In this document: piece after piece, positions 20,071 through 29,664 of the stretch
Layout: each line of letters opens with the position of its first letter
Numbering within the stretch: the stretch's first letter is position 1
Source: Lacrimispora saccharolytica
GTDB lineage: Bacteria; Bacillota; Clostridia; Lachnospirales; Lachnospiraceae
Reading direction: 5' to 3'
Assembly (NCBI GenBank): GCA_016899975.1
Contig: JACJJN010000011.1
Location: forward strand, 1 to 64,000
DNA length: 64,000 nucleotides
Notes under the pieces: model-generated
Database searches by the model: none
What the model was told of the DNA's origin: nothing
The model's input: only the letters and a program-made list of their open reading frames with translations
Position numbers and translations under genes: made by a program

Positions 20071-20099
20071 TTAACTTTTTGTAAAATTTGTAGTAGAAT
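20071..20099 (+). promoter_or_regulatory. Promoter of the rightward MATE gene
   Basis: TTAACT (20071-20076) and TAGAAT (20094-20099) with a 17-bp spacer, 62 bp before the start codon at 20161. The match is moderate. The 220-bp space between the two divergent MATE genes shows no other clear site. Confidence 0.5.
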
Positions 20100-20160
20100 G
20101 AAAAGTGATTTTGAGGTTTTTCCTCCCGACATCTGATGAATCATGTAGGAGATTTCTGAA

Positions 20161-21519
20161 ATGGACACACAAAACAGTAAGACATTGATGACCCAGGGCA
20201 GCATTTCAAAAAAGATTATTTTCTTTGCCATTCCACTGTTCCTGGGCAATCTTTTTCAGCAGCTTTATAACACGGCGGATTCCCTGATCGTTGGAAATTT
20301 TCTCGGAAGCAACGCACTTGCGGCGGTCAGTTCTTCCGGCAATCTGATCTTTCTGATGGTAGGCTTTTTCAATGGTATTGCGATGGGCGCCGGAGTCGTT
20401 ATGGCGCGGTATTACGGAGCGAGGCAGACAGAACGGCTCCAGTGCGCGATCCATACGACCGTTGCCTTCGGCCTGGCGGCGGGCGTGGCCCTTACGGCAG
20501 TCGGCATGATCTTTGCGCCGAAAATCCTGGTTCTTATGGGAACGCCGGCGGAGGTGCTGCCCCAGTCGGTCGAATACTTCCGGACGTATTTTGCAGGCTC
20601 GCTGGGATTCGTCATGTACAATATCTTTGTGGGAATCCATCAGTCGGTGGGGGACAGCCGTCATCCGCTGATTTACCTGATCGTATCTTCCTGTGTGAAT
20701 GTCGGGCTGGACCTGCTGTTTGTCGCTGTGTTCCATATGGGCGTGGGTTCCGCAGCGCTGGCAACGATCATTTCTCAGTTCGTCAGCGCTCTGCTCTGCA
20801 TGCGGCATCTGCTGAAAGCCCCGGAGGAGTACCGGCTGTATTTTCACAAGATCCGTTTTGACCTGCCGATGCTGAAACAGATCATTGCCAACGGTCTTCC
20901 GGCAGGGTTTCAGAATTCTGTGATCGCCCTTGCCAATGTGGTTGTGCAGACAAACATCAATGCCTTCGGAAAAATGGCGATGGCAGGATGTGGTGCTTAT
21001 TCGAAGATCGAAGGGTTTGGCTTTCTGCCGGTGAACTGTTTTACGATGGCTCTGACCACGTTTGTCAGCCAGAATCTCGGCGCGAAAGAGTACGAACGCG
21101 CAAAAAAAGGAGCGAGATTCGGCATTCTCTGCTCCATCTCCATCGCCGAGCTGATCGGTATCGTGATCTATGCGGCGGCTCCGCTGTTGATTTCGGCATT
21201 TAATAGTAATCCTGACGTCATGGCTTACGGAGCAGCACAGGCGCGCACCGTCACGTTGTTCTACTTCCTGCTGGCGTTTTCCCACTGTATTGCCGCAATC
21301 CTGCGCGGTTCCGGAAAATCTGCGATCCCGATGGTGGTCATGCTCTGTGTCTGGTGCATTCTCCGTGTCACCTACATTACCGTCACGGTGCATTTCATTC
21401 CGGATATCCGGGTGGTATTCTGGGCATATCCGCTGACCTGGAGCATCAGTTCGGCGATCTTCCTTGTGCTGTTCCTGCGCGGAAAGTGGGTTTACGGTTT
21501 TGAGAAAAGGAAGGATTGA
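20161..21519 (+). CDS. MATE family efflux transporter
   Basis: Membrane protein of 452 aa with two MatE repeats and about twelve spans. Segments KIIFFAIPLFLGNLFQQLYNTADSL are split across the first helix, and GNFLGSNALAAVSSSGNLIF is typical. It may export drugs or metabolites using an ion gradient. GGAG lies upstream of the ATG. Divergent from the MATE gene on the left. Confidence 0.92.
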   Translation: MDTQNSKTLMTQGSISKKIIFFAIPLFLGNLFQQLYNTADSLIVGNFLGSNALAAVSSSGNLIFLMVGFFNGIAMGAGVVMARYYGARQTERLQCAIHTTVAFGLAAGVALTAVGMIFAPKILVLMGTPAEVLPQSVEYFRTYFAGSLGFVMYNIFVGIHQSVGDSRHPLIYLIVSSCVNVGLDLLFVAVFHMGVGSAALATIISQFVSALLCMRHLLKAPEEYRLYFHKIRFDLPMLKQIIANGLPAGFQNSVIALANVVVQTNINAFGKMAMAGCGAYSKIEGFGFLPVNCFTMALTTFVSQNLGAKEYERAKKGARFGILCSISIAELIGIVIYAAAPLLISAFNSNPDVMAYGAAQARTVTLFYFLLAFSHCIAAILRGSGKSAIPMVVMLCVWCILRVTYITVTVHFIPDIRVVFWAYPLTWSISSAIFLVLFLRGKWVYGFEKRKD

Positions 21520-21583
21520 CGCGGAACGGCGGAAGTGTTAAACTGAAAAGCGAAAAAGATCGTTACATACAATCGAAAATAAC

Positions 21584-21670
21584 CAGGGAGCTCGTGGAGC
21601 GGGCTGAGAGGAAGGGATCAACTTCGACCTGTATCACCTGATTTGGGTAATGCCAACGTAGGGAAGTGTT
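21584..21670 (+). ncRNA. TPP riboswitch (THI element)
   Basis: The conserved THI-box parts are present in order: GGGAGC near the 5' end, GGCTGAGAGG, a GACC segment, then ACCTGATTTGGGTAATGCC followed by AACGTAGGGA. It binds thiamine pyrophosphate and lowers expression of the downstream thi genes. Expression platform candidates lie between here and thiC, including a 7-bp stem 21708-21714/21732-21738. Confidence 0.96.
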
Positions 21671-21814
21671 CATAAAAAATGGCAAGCATTGACGATATTG
21701 TCTGCAGCAGCCTCTGTTCCTTCCCGGAGCGGAGGCTGTTTCTGGTTGGACAGGGAAGTTCCGATCAATTCCGGATTTCAGGGTTCCGGCTCCCGGAAAA
21801 CAGAAAGGACGAGA

Positions 21815-23128
21815 ATGGATATGGATTACACGACACAGATGGACGCTGCCAGAAAAGGCATTGTCACAAAGGAAATGGAGCGTGTCGCTCAGAAAGAGCA
21901 GATGGATGTGGAAAAGCTGAGAGGGCTTGTGGCGGAAGGAAAGGTTGCGATCCCGGCAAACAAGCTGCATACCTGTCTGGATGTCAACGGCATCGGTTCC
22001 ATGCTGAAGACGAAGATCAATGTAAATCTGGGAACTTCCAGAGACTGGAAGGATATGGATATGGAGATGGAGAAGGTCAACGACGCGGTGAAGATGGGCG
22101 CGGAGTCCATTATGGATCTGAGTTCCTTCGGCGATACCCAGAAGTTCCGCAGAAAGCTGACTGCAGAGTGTCCGGCGATCATCGGAACCGTGCCGATCTA
22201 TGATGCAGTCGTTTATTATCATAAACCGCTTCGTGAGATCACCTCTGAGGAATGGATCAAGATTGTGGAGATGCATGCAAAAGACGGCGTGGACTTTATG
22301 ACGATCCATGTGGGAATCAACAGACGTACGGCACAGCGGTTCAAAGAAGCGAAGCGTCTGACCAATATCGTATCCCGCGGCGGTTCCATCATCTTTGCAT
22401 GGATGGAGATGACGGGAGAGGAGAATCCGTTCTATGAGCACTACGACAGGATCCTGGAGATCTGCCGGGAGTACGATGTGACCCTGAGCCTTGGCGATGC
22501 CTGCCGTCCGGGCTGCCTGGCGGATGCCGGAGATATCTCCCAGATTGAGGAACTGGTGACTCTTGGAGAGCTGACACGAAGAGCATGGGAAAAAGACGTA
22601 CAGGTGATCATCGAAGGACCGGGTCATATGCCGCTGAACCAGATCGAGGCAAATATGAAGATCCAACAGACCATCTGCCAGGGCGCTCCGTTCTATGTCC
22701 TGGGACCTCTTGTGACCGATGTGGCTCCGGGGTATGACCACATCACGGCGGCGATCGGCGGCGCCATCGCGGCGGCAAGCGGCGCGGCGTTCCTCTGCTA
22801 TGTGACGCCGGCAGAGCATCTGCGTCTTCCGGATGTCAATGATGTGAAGGAAGGAATCATCGCTTCCAAGATCGCGGCCCATGCGGCGGATATCGCCAAG
22901 GGAATTCCTCATGCGGCGGACTGGGATCGTGAGATGAGTACCGCGAGAAAGAATCTGGACTGGGAGGAAATGTTCCGCCTGTGCATCGATCCGGAGAAAG
23001 CGCGCAGATACCGGGAAGAGGCAAAACCGGAGAAAGAGGATACCTGCAGCATGTGCGGAAACTTCTGTGCGGTCAAAAATATGAACCGGATCCTGGACGG
23101 CGAGATCGTCAGCATTTTTGATGAATGA
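21815..23128 (+). CDS. thiC: Phosphomethylpyrimidine synthase ThiC
   Basis: Radical SAM enzyme that rearranges 5-aminoimidazole ribotide to HMP-phosphate, the pyrimidine half of thiamine. 437 aa, the short clostridial form lacking the N-terminal extension of the B. subtilis type. The C-terminal iron-sulfur cluster motif is [24 protein letters not shown] and [11 protein letters not shown] are family signatures. The frame is open from 21689, but ATG 21815 has an AAAGGACGAG ribosome site and gives the family start. First gene after the TPP riboswitch. Confidence 0.96.
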   Translation: MDMDYTTQMDAARKGIVTKEMERVAQKEQMDVEKLRGLVAEGKVAIPANKLHTCLDVNGIGSMLKTKINVNLGTSRDWKDMDMEMEKVNDAVKMGAESIMDLSSFGDTQKFRRKLTAECPAIIGTVPIYDAVVYYHKPLREITSEEWIKIVEMHAKDGVDFMTIHVGINRRTAQRFKEAKRLTNIVSRGGSIIFAWMEMTGEENPFYEHYDRILEICREYDVTLSLGDACRPGCLADAGDISQIEELVTLGELTRRAWEKDVQVIIEGPGHMPLNQIEANMKIQQTICQGAPFYVLGPLVTDVAPGYDHITAAIGGAIAAASGAAFLCYVTPAEHLRLPDVNDVKEGIIASKIAAHAADIAKGIPHAADWDREMSTARKNLDWEEMFRLCIDPEKARRYREEAKPEKEDTCSMCGNFCAVKNMNRILDGEIVSIFDE

Positions 23129-23162
23129 TTTTGAGGATCAGTATCAGAGGGAAGATGTGACA

Positions 23163-23990
23163 ATGAATATGGAAAGAAAAAAGATGAGGACGGCACTGAC
23201 CATTGCCGGAAGTGATTCCAGCGGAGGCGCGGGGATCCAGGCGGACATCAAGACGATGACGGTCAACGGGGTCTATGCCATGAGCGCGGTCACAGCCCTG
23301 ACCGCGCAGAATACGGTTGGCGTGAAAGCGATCATGGAGGCGTCGCCGGAGTTTCTGGAAGAACAGCTGGACTGTATCTTCACCGATATCCGTCCGGACG
23401 CAGTGAAGATCGGCATGCTCTCTTCCGCGGCCCTGATGCGGACGGTGGCACGGAAACTGAAGGAATATCAGGCGGAAAATATCGTTGTGGACCCTGTGAT
23501 GGTGTCCACCAGCGGTTCCCGGCTGATGGCAGAGGAAGCGGTGCAGGTGATGAAAGAAGAGATCTGTCCGCTGGCGGATGTGATCACGCCGAATCTGCCG
23601 GAAGCGGAAGTGCTTGTGGGAAGAACGATCGTGACGGAGCAGGAGATGGAGGAAGCTGCCGCAGAGATCAGCAGAGTCTGCCGGACGGCGGTACTGCTGA
23701 AAGGCGGCCATCAGAGGAACGATGCCAACGACCTTCTGTGCCAGAACGGTTCTCTGCGGTGGTTCCGCGGGAAACGGATCGACAATCCAAATACCCACGG
23801 AACCGGCTGTACCCTGTCCAGCGCCATCGCCGCGAATCTTGCCAAGGGATTTTCCCTGGAAGAATCGGTGGAACGGGCGAAAGAATACCTGTCCGGCGCT
23901 CTGGCGGATATGCTGGATCTGGGCAATGGCAGCGGCCCGATGAACCATGGGTTTGATCTGAAAGAGGAATATCGGAAGGTGAAAGTATGA
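23163..23990 (+). CDS. thiD: Hydroxymethylpyrimidine/phosphomethylpyrimidine kinase
   Basis: Ribokinase-fold kinase, 275 aa, that makes HMP-pyrophosphate from HMP or HMP-phosphate. The start TIAGSDSSGGAGIQADIKT and the anion-hole motif NTHGTGCTLSSAIAANL are diagnostic. The frame reads back to 23118, but GAGGGA favours ATG 23163 (ATG 23169 is possible). The gap after thiC is 34 bp. Confidence 0.95.
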   Translation: MNMERKKMRTALTIAGSDSSGGAGIQADIKTMTVNGVYAMSAVTALTAQNTVGVKAIMEASPEFLEEQLDCIFTDIRPDAVKIGMLSSAALMRTVARKLKEYQAENIVVDPVMVSTSGSRLMAEEAVQVMKEEICPLADVITPNLPEAEVLVGRTIVTEQEMEEAAAEISRVCRTAVLLKGGHQRNDANDLLCQNGSLRWFRGKRIDNPNTHGTGCTLSSAIAANLAKGFSLEESVERAKEYLSGALADMLDLGNGSGPMNHGFDLKEEYRKVKV

Positions 23991-24721
23991 AGAAATATAC
24001 AATGCAAAGAATGACACTGCTTGCCATGCTGGTGGCGCTGGGAGTTGTGATTTCCCCGATCCTGCGGGTGGAAGGCATGTGTCCGATGGCACATTTTATC
24101 AATATTGTCTGTTCGGTGCTCCTGGGACCCTGGTATTCCCTGCTCTGTGCAGTGCTGATCGGAATCCTGAGAATGGCGTTTATGGGAATCCCGCCCCTTG
24201 CGCTGACGGGAGCCGTTTTCGGAGCGTTTTTGTCGGGTGTTCTGTACCGGATCTCCAAAGGAAGAATGATCTATGCGGTGGTCGGTGAGGTGATCGGAAC
24301 CGGAATCATCGGGGCGATCGTCTCCTATCCGGTGATGGCAGGCCTGATGGGACGTACCGGCCTTTCCTGGCTGTTTTATGTGCCGAGCTTTATCTGCGGC
24401 ACACTGATCGGAGGAAGCGTGGCGTTCCTGTTCCTGAAATATCTGAACCAGGCGAAGCTTCTCGCAAAGCTGCAGGCGTCTCTCGGCGCTCCGGTGATGG
24501 AACAGCCGGAGAACAGCGCGGCGGATTCCATCGGGATCGCAGTGCTGGGAATCCTGGTTTTTCTGGCGGTGTATGTGGTGATGAAGAATTTCCTGCATAT
24601 GACCGGAGAACTGACGATTGGAATTCCGGCGGCGGCATTTCTGCTGGTGGAACTGGTGGCTGCTGTGTATTTCCATGTGGCTCGGGACGGTCACCACAAA
24701 GGAAAAGAAGCGCGGGAGTAA
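23987..24721 (+). CDS. thiW: ThiW family ECF transporter substrate-binding subunit, C-terminally extended
   Basis: Membrane S-component predicted to bind a thiazole precursor and to work with a shared ECF energy module. 244 aa, with about five spans in the first 165 residues and the family segment VEGMCPMAHFINI. ThiW proteins are usually about 165 aa. Here about 75 more residues follow, with two further hydrophobic segments. The gene overlaps thiD by 4 bp (ATGA) and is followed by thiM, which phosphorylates the imported thiazole. Confidence 0.85.
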   Translation: MKKYTMQRMTLLAMLVALGVVISPILRVEGMCPMAHFINIVCSVLLGPWYSLLCAVLIGILRMAFMGIPPLALTGAVFGAFLSGVLYRISKGRMIYAVVGEVIGTGIIGAIVSYPVMAGLMGRTGLSWLFYVPSFICGTLIGGSVAFLFLKYLNQAKLLAKLQASLGAPVMEQPENSAADSIGIAVLGILVFLAVYVVMKNFLHMTGELTIGIPAAAFLLVELVAAVYFHVARDGHHKGKEARE

Positions 24722-24728
24722 GGACAGA

Positions 24729-25658
24729 ATGAGCAGTAAGAAAAATGAAACAACAGATGATATCTGGAGAAAAGCAGAACGGATCATGGAAGCGGTGCCG
24801 AAAAAGGCGCCGCTGATCCATTGTATCACCAATCCGATCTCCATCCATGACTGTGCCAATGTGATCCTGGCGGCCGGCGGAAGGCCGATCATGGCGGAAC
24901 ATCCGGACGAAGTACGGGAGATCACGGCTTCCGCCGGCGCTCTTGGGCTGAACCTGGGGAATATCACCGATGCGAGGCGTGCTTCGATGCTGCTGTCCGG
25001 AGAAGAGGCAGTCAGGCGCAGGATCCCGGTGATCCTGGATCTGGTGGGAATCGGCTGCAGCGGGCTGCGAAGGACCATTGTGCGGGAGTTTCTGGAAATG
25101 AGGGAACGGTGCAGCGGGAAAGAGAAAGAACCGGCTCCGCTGGTGCTGAAGGGGAATCTGTCGGAGATCCGGGTGCTTGCCGGTATGGAACTGGGACAGG
25201 AGCTGGAAGTCAGCGGTGTGGACGCAAGGCCGCAGGATGTGGTCAATGATGCCACAAGAGACGGGATTGCCCGGGAAATACGCAGTCTGGCACGGAGACA
25301 TAGCGCGGTTGTGATGGCAACCGGAAAGACGGATGTGATCGCCGATGGGGAGCAGGTTTATCTGGTGGAAAATGGATGTGAACGGATGGCGTCGATCACC
25401 GGAACCGGCTGTATGGTGACGGCGCTTACCGCAGCATGGCTCAGCGAAGGGGAACTTCTGCCGGGAGCGCTTCTTGGCGCTGTGATGTATGGAATCTGCG
25501 GCGAGCTTGCCGCCCGGGACTGGAAGGGAACCGGGACGTATCAGGTGCGGCTGATGGATGAATTGTCGGAGTGTACCTGGGAGAAGATTGAAACCTGCAG
25601 GAAGGTAAGTGTGTGGAAGGAGTGTAAGTTTGGAAGTAAACTTTCAAATCTACCTTGA
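24729..25658 (+). CDS. thiM: Hydroxyethylthiazole kinase
   Basis: Thiazole salvage kinase, 309 aa, ribokinase fold. Motifs include PLIHCITNPISIHDCANVIL, AAGGRPIMAEHPDE and the catalytic TGTGCMVTALTAAWL. The frame opens at 24618 inside thiW, but ATG 24729 with AAGGA gives the normal N-terminus. About 40 residues at the C-terminus exceed the usual length. Confidence 0.94.
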   Translation: MSSKKNETTDDIWRKAERIMEAVPKKAPLIHCITNPISIHDCANVILAAGGRPIMAEHPDEVREITASAGALGLNLGNITDARRASMLLSGEEAVRRRIPVILDLVGIGCSGLRRTIVREFLEMRERCSGKEKEPAPLVLKGNLSEIRVLAGMELGQELEVSGVDARPQDVVNDATRDGIAREIRSLARRHSAVVMATGKTDVIADGEQVYLVENGCERMASITGTGCMVTALTAAWLSEGELLPGALLGAVMYGICGELAARDWKGTGTYQVRLMDELSECTWEKIETCRKVSVWKECKFGSKLSNLP

Positions 25659-25677
25659 TGACGCAGCAAGTGCGTCA
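25659..25677 (+). promoter_or_regulatory. Small hairpin just upstream of the thiE ribosome site
   Basis: TGACGCA, a five-base loop, then TGCGTCA, directly before AGGAGG of thiE. It overlaps no coding sequence and has no U-run. A role in spacing or stabilising the thiM-thiE junction is possible but unproven. Confidence 0.35.
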
Positions 25678-25691
25678 GGAAGGAGGAAACA

Positions 25692-26345
25692 ATGAACGGA
25701 ACAGTCAGTGAAAGGGCGCGTCTGGATACGACGCTGTATCTTGTGACGGACAGCAGCTATCACACGGAGGAATCCTTTTTCCGGACGGTGGAGGCTGCGC
25801 TGCAGGGAGGCGTGACGCTTCTGCAGCTGCGAGAGAAGGACAAAAGCGCCAGAGAATATATGGAACTGGCGGGAAAGGTGAAGAAGATCGCCGACCGGTA
25901 CGGCGTGCCGCTTCTGATCGACGACCGGGTGGATGTGGCTGCGGCTGTGGATGCCGCCGGCGTCCATGTGGGACAGAGCGATATTCCCGTTGCGGCGGCA
26001 CGAAAGATCCTTGGCCCGGACAGGATCGTCGGCGCGACGGCAAAAACCGTGGAACAGGCCAGAGAGGCATGGGAACAGGGAGCAGATTATCTGGGCGTCG
26101 GCGCGATCTATCCGACAACCACGAAAGTAAAGACGATCCTGACGAAAGTTTCCACGCTGAAGGAAATCTGCGAGACGGTCCCGATCCCCGTAAACGCCAT
26201 CGGAGGGCTGAATGCCGGAAACGTGGATGTACTTGATGGCGCGGGGATTGCGGGAATCTGTGTGGTGAGCGCGATCATGAAGGCGGAAGACCCGAGGGGA
26301 ACCGCGGAGGTTCTGAAAAAACTGGCGGAAAAGCTGAAAGGGTAA
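25692..26345 (+). CDS. thiE: Thiamine-phosphate synthase
   Basis: TIM-barrel enzyme, 217 aa, that joins HMP-pyrophosphate and thiazole phosphate to make thiamine monophosphate. Signatures are LLQLREKDKSAREY, LLIDDRVDVA, GVHVGQSDIP and YLGVGAIYPTTTK. AGGAGG lies just upstream. It is the last gene of the riboswitch-controlled operon. Confidence 0.96.
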   Translation: MNGTVSERARLDTTLYLVTDSSYHTEESFFRTVEAALQGGVTLLQLREKDKSAREYMELAGKVKKIADRYGVPLLIDDRVDVAAAVDAAGVHVGQSDIPVAAARKILGPDRIVGATAKTVEQAREAWEQGADYLGVGAIYPTTTKVKTILTKVSTLKEICETVPIPVNAIGGLNAGNVDVLDGAGIAGICVVSAIMKAEDPRGTAEVLKKLAEKLKG

Positions 26346-26395
26346 AACCTGCAGCTTCTCTGTAACAGTTCCGCCAGCGAACCGGTTATGATATG

Positions 26396-27331
26396 TTATA
26401 CGTCTGCAAACAGGGAGGCTGTGATCTCACGGTAAACGGTGAGCTTCTGAGCCTTCCTGATTTTTTTCAGTTCTTTTTCTTTTCTCGGAAAATTCTTTCC
26501 AAAATATGCCCAGAATTCTTTCATCTTAAATAGTACATTTCGCTCTCCGGAGATTGATGCACAGTATCCGTCCAGCAGCTGTCCGTGGAAGTTTTCCAGC
26601 TGTGCCATTCCTGCCGGAGCCGCGCCGCGCATCCGGCAGACGAGATCCGGCGTTTCCAGAAGTCCGCGGCCGATCATCACCGCTTTTGTCTGCGGAAACC
26701 ATTGTTCCAGATCACGGATGTTCTCCGGGGTTTTCAGGTCTCCGTTGAAGCAGAGAGGAAGCGGTGTATGGGAACAGGCGTATTCGTAGGTTTCCATATG
26801 GGGTATATTCTTATAAAAATCCGCGCGCAGCCGGGGATGGATGATCAGTTCGCTGAGAGGATAGGCATTGAAAATTTCCAGGAGCCGCGGCCATTCTTCC
26901 GCCGATTCCCATCCGATCCTGGTTTTGACCGAAAGCTTCAGATGAAGATGTTCAAAACCGCTGCAGACTTCAGAGAGGAACCGGTCCAGGGCGTCGGGGT
27001 TCGTGAGAAATCCCGATCCTTTGCCGCGGGTCACCACGGTACCGGAGGGACAGCCAAGGTTCAGATTGATCTCCCGGTATCCATAACGTGCAAGGGCAGC
27101 GGATAACCGGAGAAAGTCTTCGGAGCGGTTGGTGAGGATCTGTGGGATCAGCGTGTAACCCTGGTTATGTTCCGGAAGAATATCGTTCTTCTCACGCGTA
27201 TCAAAATCCCGGTTCTGATGAGGGACCAGAAAAGGGGAGTAGTAACGGTCCATTCCGGGAAAACAGGAGGCGTGGGCATTGCGGTAAATATATCCGGTGA
27301 TTCCTTCCAGAGGAGCAAAGTAATATTTCAT
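26396..27331 (-). CDS. tRNA-dihydrouridine synthase
   Basis: FMN-dependent Dus-family enzyme, 311 aa, reducing uridine to dihydrouridine in tRNA. The N-terminal PLEGITGYIYR is the FMN-site start, and NLNLGCPSGTVVTRGKGSGFL carries the catalytic Cys. Convergent with thiE, with a 50-bp gap lacking a clear terminator. Which Dus subfamily is not settled. Confidence 0.92.
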   Translation of the reverse strand: MKYYFAPLEGITGYIYRNAHASCFPGMDRYYSPFLVPHQNRDFDTREKNDILPEHNQGYTLIPQILTNRSEDFLRLSAALARYGYREINLNLGCPSGTVVTRGKGSGFLTNPDALDRFLSEVCSGFEHLHLKLSVKTRIGWESAEEWPRLLEIFNAYPLSELIIHPRLRADFYKNIPHMETYEYACSHTPLPLCFNGDLKTPENIRDLEQWFPQTKAVMIGRGLLETPDLVCRMRGAAPAGMAQLENFHGQLLDGYCASISGERNVLFKMKEFWAYFGKNFPRKEKELKKIRKAQKLTVYREITASLFADV

Positions 27332-27400
27332 GATCAGTCAACCTTTCTGCCGGGCATCCGATCGGTCCGGCACGGCTATTTTATCACATTTAAGTTCCGA

Positions 27401-27437
27401 TTGTAACTCTTTATGAAATGTGGTACTCTCAAAGTAC
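27401..27437 (+). promoter_or_regulatory. Possible promoter and small inverted repeat before the DUF362 gene
   Basis: TTGTAA (27401-27406), 17-bp spacer, TACTCT (27424-27429). The 5-bp inverted repeat GTACT/AGTAC (27423-27437) overlaps the -10 region. The promoter match is modest. Confidence 0.35.
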
Positions 27438-27480
27438 AGGAAGTCAAAATTCTGAAAATTATATCAGGAGACAGAAATAC

Positions 27481-28638
27481 ATGAAAAGTAATGAATTGCT
27501 GATGATTTACGGCACAGAGTATAAAGAAATGGCAAAGCAGCTTCTGGAAGCCGCCGACCTGGCGGGGAGGATCCCGGATGCCGGCAGCAGGATCGGCCTG
27601 AAGCCAAACCTTGTATCTCCCAGTGAGGCATCCTGGGGCGCGACCACCCATCCGGAGATCGTGGCAGGTACGATCGAATACCTGAAAGAGCACGGTTTCG
27701 AGAATCTTGTGATACTGGAAGGTTCCTGGGTGGGGGACAAGACTGCAGATGCCTTTGAGGTCTGCGGCTACGACCGGCTGGTCCGGGAATATGGCGTGGA
27801 ATTTATTGATACGCAGAAGGACAGCTTCCACACGAAAGACTGCGCGGGCATGGAACTGGAGATCTGCGACAGCGTGGAATCCCTGGATTTTCTCATCAAT
27901 TTTCCGGTGCTGAAGGGCCACTGCCAGACAAAGATCACCTGTGCGCTGAAGAATATGAAGGGCCTGATCCCGAACCGGGAGAAACGCCATTTTCACGGAA
28001 TGGGACTGCACCGTCCGATCGCCCATCTGAATGTGGGGATCCGTCAGGACTTTATCCTTGTGGACAATATCTGCGGAGACCTGGATTTTGAGGACGGGGG
28101 AAATCCGGTGGTGATGAACCGTCTGATCGCGGCAGTTGACCCGGTATTATGTGACGCTTATGTCTGCCGGATGCTGAATTATGAGACGGAGGAGGTTCCC
28201 TATCTTCGTATGGCGGAGGAACTGGGTGTGGGAAATGCCGATCTCTCCAGGCTGGAGATACGGGCGCTGAATGAACCGGAACAGGAGACTGTGGTGCCTG
28301 GGGAACGCAAGATCGTGGAACTTCAGGATGCGGTGGAGGAAGTGGAATCCTGCAGCGCCTGCTACGGATATCTGATCCCGGCGCTGGACCGGCTGAAGCA
28401 GGAAGGACTGCTGGAACAACTGGATACCCGCATCGCCATCGGGCAGGGATATCAGCAGAAGACCGGGCATCTGGGAATCGGAAGATGCACCAGCTGCTTT
28501 GAACATTCCCTGAAAGGCTGCCCTCCGACGGAAGAACAGATGTATGAATTTCTGAAAGACTATATTCTGCGGAGCGGGAGCGAGGCGCAGCAGTTCCGTC
28601 GGGGGAACGATGACAGGGAACCGGGCATGGTTACCTGA
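27481..28638 (+). CDS. DUF362 domain protein
   Basis: DUF362 family protein of 385 aa. Conserved segments are IGLKPNLVSP, EGSWVGDKT, NFPVLKGHCQTKITCALKNMKG and DPVLCDAYVCRML. The C-terminal third has several Cys (SCSACYG, RCTSCFEHSLKGC) that could bind metal, but not in a standard ferredoxin pattern. The function of the family is not established. ATG 27481 has the CAGGAG site; the frame is open to 27418. Confidence 0.85.
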   Translation: MKSNELLMIYGTEYKEMAKQLLEAADLAGRIPDAGSRIGLKPNLVSPSEASWGATTHPEIVAGTIEYLKEHGFENLVILEGSWVGDKTADAFEVCGYDRLVREYGVEFIDTQKDSFHTKDCAGMELEICDSVESLDFLINFPVLKGHCQTKITCALKNMKGLIPNREKRHFHGMGLHRPIAHLNVGIRQDFILVDNICGDLDFEDGGNPVVMNRLIAAVDPVLCDAYVCRMLNYETEEVPYLRMAEELGVGNADLSRLEIRALNEPEQETVVPGERKIVELQDAVEEVESCSACYGYLIPALDRLKQEGLLEQLDTRIAIGQGYQQKTGHLGIGRCTSCFEHSLKGCPPTEEQMYEFLKDYILRSGSEAQQFRRGNDDREPGMVT

Positions 28639-28643
28639 AAGTG

Positions 28644-28680
28644 CCTGCTTTACATCAGAGAGAAAATGAAGTAAAGTAGG
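28644..28680 (+). repeat. Hairpin after the DUF362 gene
   Basis: Ten-base arms 28644-28653 and 28671-28680 pair with one G-T and a 17-base loop. No T-run follows. It may end or process the DUF362 transcript before the amino-acid importer operon. Confidence 0.4.
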
Positions 28681-28773
28681 AAAGTATAACAACAGCAGAA
28701 AAAGGAATTGTTCCGGCATCCGTTTCCGGTGGAACAGTTACACTTGAAGCACAATTAAGAGAAAGGAAAAGAT

Positions 28774-29619
28774 ATGAAAAAGAGTTTGCTATTTTTAACG
28801 GCGCTGGCGGCAGCGGCAGCGATCATGACCGGCTGTTCCGGCAAAGAGAGTTCTTCGGAAGCAGGCGGGGACAGTCAGGAGCAGGAAGTTCTCACCGTTG
28901 CCATGGAACTGGCTTATCCCCCTTTTGAGACAAAGGATGAGCAGGGAAATCCAAGCGGCGTCAGCGTGGATTTTATGAAGGATTTCGGAGAGTACATCGG
29001 CAAGGAAATCCGCATCGAAAATATTTCTTTCGACGGTCTGATCCCGTCGCTGCAGACAGGCAAAGCGGATATGGTCATGTCCTCTATGACGATCACGGAG
29101 GAACGAAAGGAAACCGTAGATTTTTCCGAGCCATACGCCAATGCACTGCTGGCTGTCCTGACCAATAAGGATTCCCAGATCACCTCTGTGGACGACCTGA
29201 ACCAGGAGGGAAAGAAGGTTGCGGTAAAGACCGGTTCCACCGGATATCTCTATGCTCAGGAGCATCTTAAAAATGCAGAGATCATTGCGCTTCAGGACGA
29301 GAGTGCATGTGTGATGGAAGTTTCCCAGGGCAAGGCGGACGGATTTATCTACGATCAGCTGACCATTTACCGGAACTGGCAGAATAACCAGGATACCACC
29401 AATGCGGTGTTCATTCCGTTCCAGGATGTGGAGCCATGGGGAATCGCTGTGAAGAAGGGCAACACAGAGCTGTTGGACCAGCTGAATGAATTTATTGAAA
29501 CATACCGCGAGGACGGCGGGTTTGAGGAACTGACGGAGAAATATCTGTCGGAGGAGAAGGAAGCTTTTGAGGAGCTGGGCTTCCAATGGTTTTTTGACAT
29601 GAGTACAGAAGAAGGCTGA
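28774..29619 (+). CDS. Amino-acid ABC transporter substrate-binding lipoprotein
   Basis: Family 3 solute-binding protein, 281 aa. The signal peptide ends in the lipobox MTGC (Cys21), followed by a Ser/Glu-rich linker. AMELAYPPFETKDEQGNPSGVSVD and SMTITEERKETVDFSEPY are typical of polar amino-acid binders. It forms an operon with the permease and ATPase that follow. Confidence 0.94.
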   Translation: MKKSLLFLTALAAAAAIMTGCSGKESSSEAGGDSQEQEVLTVAMELAYPPFETKDEQGNPSGVSVDFMKDFGEYIGKEIRIENISFDGLIPSLQTGKADMVMSSMTITEERKETVDFSEPYANALLAVLTNKDSQITSVDDLNQEGKKVAVKTGSTGYLYAQEHLKNAEIIALQDESACVMEVSQGKADGFIYDQLTIYRNWQNNQDTTNAVFIPFQDVEPWGIAVKKGNTELLDQLNEFIETYREDGGFEELTEKYLSEEKEAFEELGFQWFFDMSTEEG

Positions 29620-29664
29620 CCGCTGTCAGCCATGGTCTGCGGCTGACGCAGACAGGAGGTTAGG

